Origin: an uncultured Negativicutes bacterium
GTDB taxonomy: Bacteria > Bacillota > Negativicutes > Acidaminococcales > Acidaminococcaceae
Assembly: GCA_937926555.1 (NCBI GenBank)
Contig: CALAZX010000093.1
Location: 1-17,880, forward strand
Direction of reading: 5' to 3'
DNA: 17,880 nt
The position numbers were made by a program, and so were the translations under genes. Under the pieces are notes generated by a model. It was not told the origin of the DNA. It made no database searches and saw only the letters and a program-made list of their open reading frames with translations. Positions 14,167-17,880 of the stretch are shown one piece after another (position 1 is the first letter of the stretch; the number at the start of each line of letters is the position of its first letter).

Positions 14167-15543
14167 ATGATGGATTATTTCAGACTGCTGGAAGAGCGGG
14201 CGGAAAAACAGAAGAACAGAGTGTTCCTCCTCCACCGGGGGAGGGAGCTGACCTACGGACAGGTCCATGAGCTGGCCGCCGGTTTCCTGCGTCCTGCGTG
14301 GCGGGAGATGCTGGAGAGCGGTCCTGCGGGCGCTGGCGGTGCGGAGGCCGCTCCGGCGAAGCGTTCGGTACTGATCCTCTCCGATGACTGTGTCCGGCAG
14401 CTGGTGGCGTTCCTGGGCGTGATGGCCGCAGGGCATGTGCCCATCATCGGGCATGCGGACCTGCCGGAGGAGAGCGTCCGTGAACTGGTGCGCAGGAACG
14501 GTATCGGCGCCGTGCTCCGGGACACCGGAGCGGACGGATTCGTCATGGAGGCGGGTCAGGCACGGCCCCTTCCCTATCCGGCAGCCTGCATGGGCGTCCT
14601 CAGCTCCGGCTCTACGGACATCCCTAAGGTGATGTACCGGACCTATGGGAGCTGGGCGGACTTCTTCCCGGAACAGAACCGGCAGTTCCGCACGGAACGG
14701 GATTCGGTGGTGTTCCTGGAGGGAAGCTTCGGCTTCACCGGGAATCTGTCCGTCTGGGCGGCGGCGCTCTATGCCGGCGCCACCCTGGTCATCGGCAGCG
14801 GTCTCAACTGCCGCAGCTGGATCCGGGACATGGAGAGGTACGGCGCCACGGTGCTCTACCTGGTGCCCACCAAGCTGAAACTGCTGGCCCGCTACCTGGA
14901 GCGGCCTCTGCCCTCCATGCGGATGGTGCTGGCCGGCTCCCAGCTGCTGGGGGCCAGGACGGCGGAAGAGCTGCGCCGTTTCTTCCCGGAGAGCGATATC
15001 ATCCTCTACTACGGCGCCAGCGAGCTGAACTATATCACCTGGCTGCGCTACGAGGAGGTGCTGGCCTATCCCGAGAGCGTGGGCCGTCCCTGCCCCGGGG
15101 TGAAGGTCACCGTGGAGGACGGGATGATCTGGATCGACACGCCCTACCATGTGGAGGGGCTGGAGCAGCCCTGCACCCTGGAGGACATGGGGTGCTTCAA
15201 TGAGGAAGGCTATCTCATGTTCCGGGGCCGGCGGCACAACATCATCAACAAAGGCGGCTTCAAGATCAACTGCGCCAAGGTGGAGAACGCCTTCTGCCGG
15301 CTGGACAATGTGCTCCAGGCGGCGGTGATCCCCTATGAGGACGCGGGCAGGGGCCAGGAGGCGGCAGCGTTCCTGGTGCTGCGGGAGGCCTGCGGGAAAA
15401 AGGAGATCCGGGACGCGGTGAAGCCGTTCCTCATGGCGGCGGAGCTGCCTAAACGCATTGTTTTCGTGGAGAATCTGCCTCTGAACAGCAGGGGGAAAGT
15501 GGACGCGGAAAAATTGCGGAAAATCCTGCAAAAAAACGCTTGA
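14167..15543 (+). CDS. AMP-forming acyl-CoA synthetase-like enzyme (YhfT-like), divergent core motifs
   Basis: An ANL-superfamily adenylating enzyme, here 458 aa and shorter than most acyl-CoA ligases (about 500-550). Numbered from the ATG at 14167: adenylation loop SSGSTDIPK (146-154, where G is usual at the D), YGASE (282-286), D340 and EEGYLMFRGRRHN (346-358, Asn where the hinge Asp is usual), KGGFKI (362-367) and the C-terminal LPLNSRGKV (437-445) with catalytic K444. The frame is open further upstream (ATG at 14134, and to 14029 inside the thiolase gene). I chose 14167 because family homology begins at MMDYFRLLEERAEK, but 14134 is possible; no site is ideal (AAGGAT at 14149). It likely activates a carboxylic acid as an acyl-CoA or acyl thioester for the neighbouring thiolase-like enzyme. 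The substrate is unknown. The stop codon lies inside the -35 box of the tRNA promoter. Confidence 0.85.
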   Translation: MMDYFRLLEERAEKQKNRVFLLHRGRELTYGQVHELAAGFLRPAWREMLESGPAGAGGAEAAPAKRSVLILSDDCVRQLVAFLGVMAAGHVPIIGHADLPEESVRELVRRNGIGAVLRDTGADGFVMEAGQARPLPYPAACMGVLSSGSTDIPKVMYRTYGSWADFFPEQNRQFRTERDSVVFLEGSFGFTGNLSVWAAALYAGATLVIGSGLNCRSWIRDMERYGATVLYLVPTKLKLLARYLERPLPSMRMVLAGSQLLGARTAEELRRFFPESDIILYYGASELNYITWLRYEEVLAYPESVGRPCPGVKVTVEDGMIWIDTPYHVEGLEQPCTLEDMGCFNEEGYLMFRGRRHNIINKGGFKINCAKVENAFCRLDNVLQAAVIPYEDAGRGQEAAAFLVLREACGKKEIRDAVKPFLMAAELPKRIVFVENLPLNSRGKVDAEKLRKILQKNA

Positions 15544-15568
15544 CAAAAAATACATATCTGATTATACT
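15540..15568 (+). promoter_or_regulatory. Promoter of tRNA-Lys
   Basis: Exact TTGACA (15540-15545), 17 nt, TATACT (15563-15568). The predicted start near 15575 leaves a leader of about 34 nt before the mature tRNA. The -35 contains the ligase TGA stop codon. Confidence 0.88.
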
Positions 15569-15608
15569 ATTACTGTTGCAGAAAACGGAAACGGAACTGC
15601 ATCGATGT

Positions 15609-15684
15609 GGTCCATTAGCTCAGTTGGTAGAGCACCTGACTTTTAATCAGGGCGTCCCGCGTTCGAGTCGCGGATGGATCACCA
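15609..15684 (+). tRNA. tRNA-Lys (anticodon TTT)
   Basis: A 76-nt cloverleaf. The acceptor stem GGTCCAT (15609-15615) pairs with ATGGATC (15674-15680, one G-T). The D arm is GCTC-loop-GAGC (15618-15633). The anticodon stem CCTGA/TCAGG closes the loop CTTTTAA with anticodon TTT at 15642-15644. A 5-nt variable loop follows, then the T arm CCGCG-TTCGAGT-CGCGG (15657-15673), discriminator A and an encoded CCA (15682-15684). All stems pair. Confidence 0.98.
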
Positions 15685-15701
15685 TTTTTTTGACCTTTTT
15701 C

Positions 15702-15727
15702 AGACCTGCCTGTCAGGTCTTTTTTTT
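15702..15727 (+). terminator. Intrinsic terminator after tRNA-Lys
   Basis: AGACCTG (15702-15708) pairs with CAGGTCT (15714-15720) around CCTGT, followed by a run of eight T. It would end both the tRNA transcript and any read-through from the bioY operon. Confidence 0.93.
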
Positions 15728-15812
15728 ATGCCTTTTTCCAGGTGCCGGGGGGAATATGCGGGAAGCCCTTTTTGTACATATGCGGAATGAATTTCAACCT
15801 TCCATTAAATGT

Positions 15813-15841
15813 GTATTTATGATATTATTTAGAATAAATAC
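15813..15841 (+). promoter_or_regulatory. Candidate operator: perfect 8-bp dyad upstream of the TonB receptor gene
   Basis: GTATTTAT (15813-15820) and ATAAATAC (15834-15841) are perfect inverted repeats 13 nt apart. They lie 56-84 nt before the receptor ATG in very AT-rich DNA. TGATATTATTTAGAA (15820-15834) agrees with about 10 of 14 defined positions of the Fur core TGATAATnATTATCA. A weak promoter (TTTATG 15816-15821, 17 nt, TACTAT 15839-15844) overlaps it, so repression by a metal regulator is plausible but unproven. Confidence 0.4.
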
Positions 15842-15896
15842 TATTAAACTCGCAATCATATATGAGATATTGGTTGCGGGACAGGAGGATTCTGAA

Positions 15897-17774
15897 ATGA
15901 TGAAAACAAAAAACGCGGCTAAGCTGATGGCTGCCGCATTCTGCCTGCTGGGAGCCGCTGTTCCCGCCGCATCCGCATCCGGACTCCAGAACTTTGACCT
16001 GGATCCCATGGTGGTCACCGCACAGCGCATGGAGCGTGATGAGCTGAGCACCCCCGCCAGTGTCAATGTGCTGAGTCACGAACAGATCAAGCAGACCGGC
16101 GCCACCAGCGCCTATGATGCGCTGAAATTCACAACAGGCATCACCGCCTACGGTTTCGGTCCCAACGGACAGGCCTGGGGCAATATGAGCAGCAAAATCC
16201 TTATCCGCGGCAATGACAAGGGCACGCTGGTGATGATTGACGGCGCTCCTATCAACATGAACAACCTGTATCATCTGCAGAATCTGCCGGCTGACGCTAT
16301 CGAGCGTATCGAGATTGTCAAAGGGGCCTCTTCCGTGCTGTACGGCAGCGAGGCGGCCAGCGGCGTCATCAACATCATCACCCGTAAAAATGCGGGCAAC
16401 GCTCTGACAGTGAGCAAAGGCGAATACGGAAAGACCCGCCAGAGCCTGATGCTGCAGGAAGGGAAAGCCGCTGTGGTGGCCAACCTGGAGCAGGGGCAGG
16501 AGCTGAAAGGCTATTCCACCAACGGCCGTGCCATGAATGACGGCAAGAAGTCCTCCGTGCTGCTGAGATACGCGCCGGATGACGCGTTCACCATCTCCCA
16601 CGAGCATGCGGTGAACGATTACCATTTCAACCAGTATGACACGAAGAACTGGAATATCCAGAAAGAGAACTCCCATTTCAAGAATATCGAGGATTTCCTC
16701 CGTGTGAGATACGACAAGAACGACTGGATCGGCAACCTGTACTTCAACCGGAGCGACCGTTCCAACCGCACTTCCTCCATCAAGGCGGGTGCGGCCAAGC
16801 CGAAGAAGTTCGAGGATACCGTTTTCAAGACCTACGGCCTGGACCTGCAGAAATATATCGAGACGCCTTTCGCAGGCATCATCGTGGGAACGACGCTGGA
16901 GCGGCAGGACTATGACGCCGACATCATCTATAGCGGCGGCAAGCTGAAAAACGAAGGCCTGGACAAGAACATGAAGACCTATGCCCTGTTCCTGCAGATG
17001 AACAAGGACCTGGGACATGATTTCAGCGTGACGGCGGGAATGCGTCAGCAGTGGATGAAGGCCAATGAGGATTACGACGCCTTCACTCCCGAGATCGCCA
17101 TCCTGAAAAAACTGGATGACCGCAACAGCGTCTATGTGAATGCGGGGAAATCCTTCAAGATGCCCAACTTCACTTCCTTATATGGCAGCGGCAGCGTGGC
17201 TTTCGAGCCCAACCCGAATCTGAAACCGGAGGAAGGCTGGACCTATGAGGCCGGCTACAAGAAAATGAGCGACAGCAGCCTGCTGAAAGGCGCTGTGTAT
17301 TATGTGGACATGGACAAGGCCTGGGTGTTCAAGACTGTGGCAAACGACAAGAACAAACCCTTCAACGCCGCCTTCAAGAACCTGGGTCTGGAGCTCAGCT
17401 ATGAGAAGAATATCGGCGACCATTTCGCCTATTCCCTGGGCGTGGACATCTCCAACCCCCGGGCACGGGTGGATGGCGAGTGGGTGCGCCGCTACGCCAG
17501 AGAGCAGTACACCGGCAGCCTGAAGTACAACAACCGGGATTTCAATACCGCGCTGACCACCAGCATCACCGCGGACCGTGCCGGCGGCTGGAAGGCGAAA
17601 GCGCCGATGAACTGCTACATGAATTACCGGTTCAATCCCCACAACAGCATGGGACTGGTGGTGGAGAATGTCCTGAACCGGAAAGATATCGTGGGCAACT
17701 GGACGAAACCCGGATCCACGGAATATTACAGCCTGCCCAGAAATATCAGGGTGAACTACACTTATAATTTCTGA
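15897..17774 (+). CDS. TonB-dependent outer-membrane receptor
   Basis: A 625-aa outer-membrane beta-barrel that would import a scarce ligand (metal chelate, heme, cobalamin or similar) using TonB energy. Signal peptide: MMKTKNAAKLM, a hydrophobic core, then AASASG, with cleavage near residue 28. TonB box: MVVTAQR (38-44). The plug domain (about 50-165) holds ILIRGNDKGTLVMIDGAPIN and IERIEIVKGASSVLYGSEAASGVINIITRK. The barrel fills the rest, with GKSFKMPNF then NPNLKPEEGW (the usual FRAP/NPNL region) and the C-terminal NYTYNF ending in Phe. AGGAGG (15883-15888) is 8 nt from this ATG. A longer frame reading back through the tRNA gene is not real. The ligand cannot be inferred: no substrate genes follow in the window, and the His expected between FRAP and NPNL of heme receptors is absent. 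Confidence 0.93.
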   Translation: MMKTKNAAKLMAAAFCLLGAAVPAASASGLQNFDLDPMVVTAQRMERDELSTPASVNVLSHEQIKQTGATSAYDALKFTTGITAYGFGPNGQAWGNMSSKILIRGNDKGTLVMIDGAPINMNNLYHLQNLPADAIERIEIVKGASSVLYGSEAASGVINIITRKNAGNALTVSKGEYGKTRQSLMLQEGKAAVVANLEQGQELKGYSTNGRAMNDGKKSSVLLRYAPDDAFTISHEHAVNDYHFNQYDTKNWNIQKENSHFKNIEDFLRVRYDKNDWIGNLYFNRSDRSNRTSSIKAGAAKPKKFEDTVFKTYGLDLQKYIETPFAGIIVGTTLERQDYDADIIYSGGKLKNEGLDKNMKTYALFLQMNKDLGHDFSVTAGMRQQWMKANEDYDAFTPEIAILKKLDDRNSVYVNAGKSFKMPNFTSLYGSGSVAFEPNPNLKPEEGWTYEAGYKKMSDSSLLKGAVYYVDMDKAWVFKTVANDKNKPFNAAFKNLGLELSYEKNIGDHFAYSLGVDISNPRARVDGEWVRRYAREQYTGSLKYNNRDFNTALTTSITADRAGGWKAKAPMNCYMNYRFNPHNSMGLVVENVLNRKDIVGNWTKPGSTEYYSLPRNIRVNYTYNF

Positions 17775-17819
17775 TAGGGGATATTCCGGCCGGAAACGGA
17801 TAATGGAATGACAGATGAT

Positions 17820-17859
17820 GACCCGGTTCCATCTTTAACTGATGGTGCCGGGTCTTTTT
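17820..17859 (+). terminator. Intrinsic terminator after the TonB receptor gene
   Basis: GACCCGG (17820-17826) pairs with CCGGGTC (17848-17854), extended inward by a G-T pair, one mismatch and CCATC/GATGG, with the loop at 17834-17840. T5 follows. The receptor gene is therefore probably monocistronic. Confidence 0.9.
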
Positions 17860-17880
17860 ATGTCTTTGGCCGGGAGCGGG

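Noticed and set aside
15540..15896. N-terminal extension of the TonB receptor frame back to a TTG at 15540
   Set aside because: It reads straight through the tRNA-Lys gene and its terminator, which yields the familiar false tRNA-derived peptide. The ATG at 15897 has AGGAGG and begins a clear signal peptide.

Overview
The window reads as chromosomal DNA of a diderm Firmicute, most likely a member of the Negativicutes (an Acidaminococcus-like amino-acid fermenter would fit; this is inference). Two things point there. The gene order gdpP-rplI-dnaB followed by purB-purA is a Firmicutes housekeeping arrangement. The last gene encodes a TonB-dependent outer-membrane receptor with a signal peptide, a TonB box and a C-terminal Phe, which requires an outer membrane. 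Coding DNA is GC-rich, all protein genes lie on the + strand, and most carry strong AGGAGG-type ribosome binding sites.

Layout. (1) 57-3923: gdpP (c-di-AMP phosphodiesterase), rplI (ribosomal protein L9) and dnaB (replicative helicase) form a tight overlapping operon. (2) 3924-6862: a promoter and a terminator-like hairpin precede purB; purA follows and ends at a strong terminator, so the two enzymes that handle adenylosuccinate sit together. (3) 7018-7488: a small DUF3783-type protein behind a polypurine leader. (4) 7489-8336: an 848-nt stretch with no convincing protein gene. Its minus strand carries two tandem sigma-A-type promoters, about 300 nt of sequence that can fold into several hairpins, and a strong intrinsic terminator. 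I call this a candidate structured small RNA. It runs divergently from the next gene and convergently with the DUF3783 gene. (5) 8337-11698: an OPT-family oligopeptide transporter and an M29 aminopeptidase, each with its own terminator, plausibly serving peptide uptake and hydrolysis. (6) 11714-15543: a consensus promoter overlapped by a BirA-like operator, then a MaoC-type hot-dog dehydratase (apparently truncated), bioY, a thiolase-like enzyme and an AMP-forming acyl-CoA ligase-like enzyme. (7) 15540-15727: tRNA-Lys(TTT) with its own promoter and terminator. (8) 15813-17859: a dyad operator candidate, the TonB-dependent receptor and its terminator.

The two most interesting parts are the unrecognised minus-strand RNA (7549-7853) and the biotin-linked cluster (11714-15543). 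That cluster resembles the BirA-regulated yhfU-yhfT-yhfS set of Bacillus subtilis as I recall it (BioY, ligase, thiolase), with an added dehydratase. The thiolase lacks the second catalytic Cys and the ligase has altered adenylation motifs. This suggests an acyl-chain pathway tied to biotin supply whose chemistry is not obvious. All identifications come from reading motifs by eye; no database search was possible.
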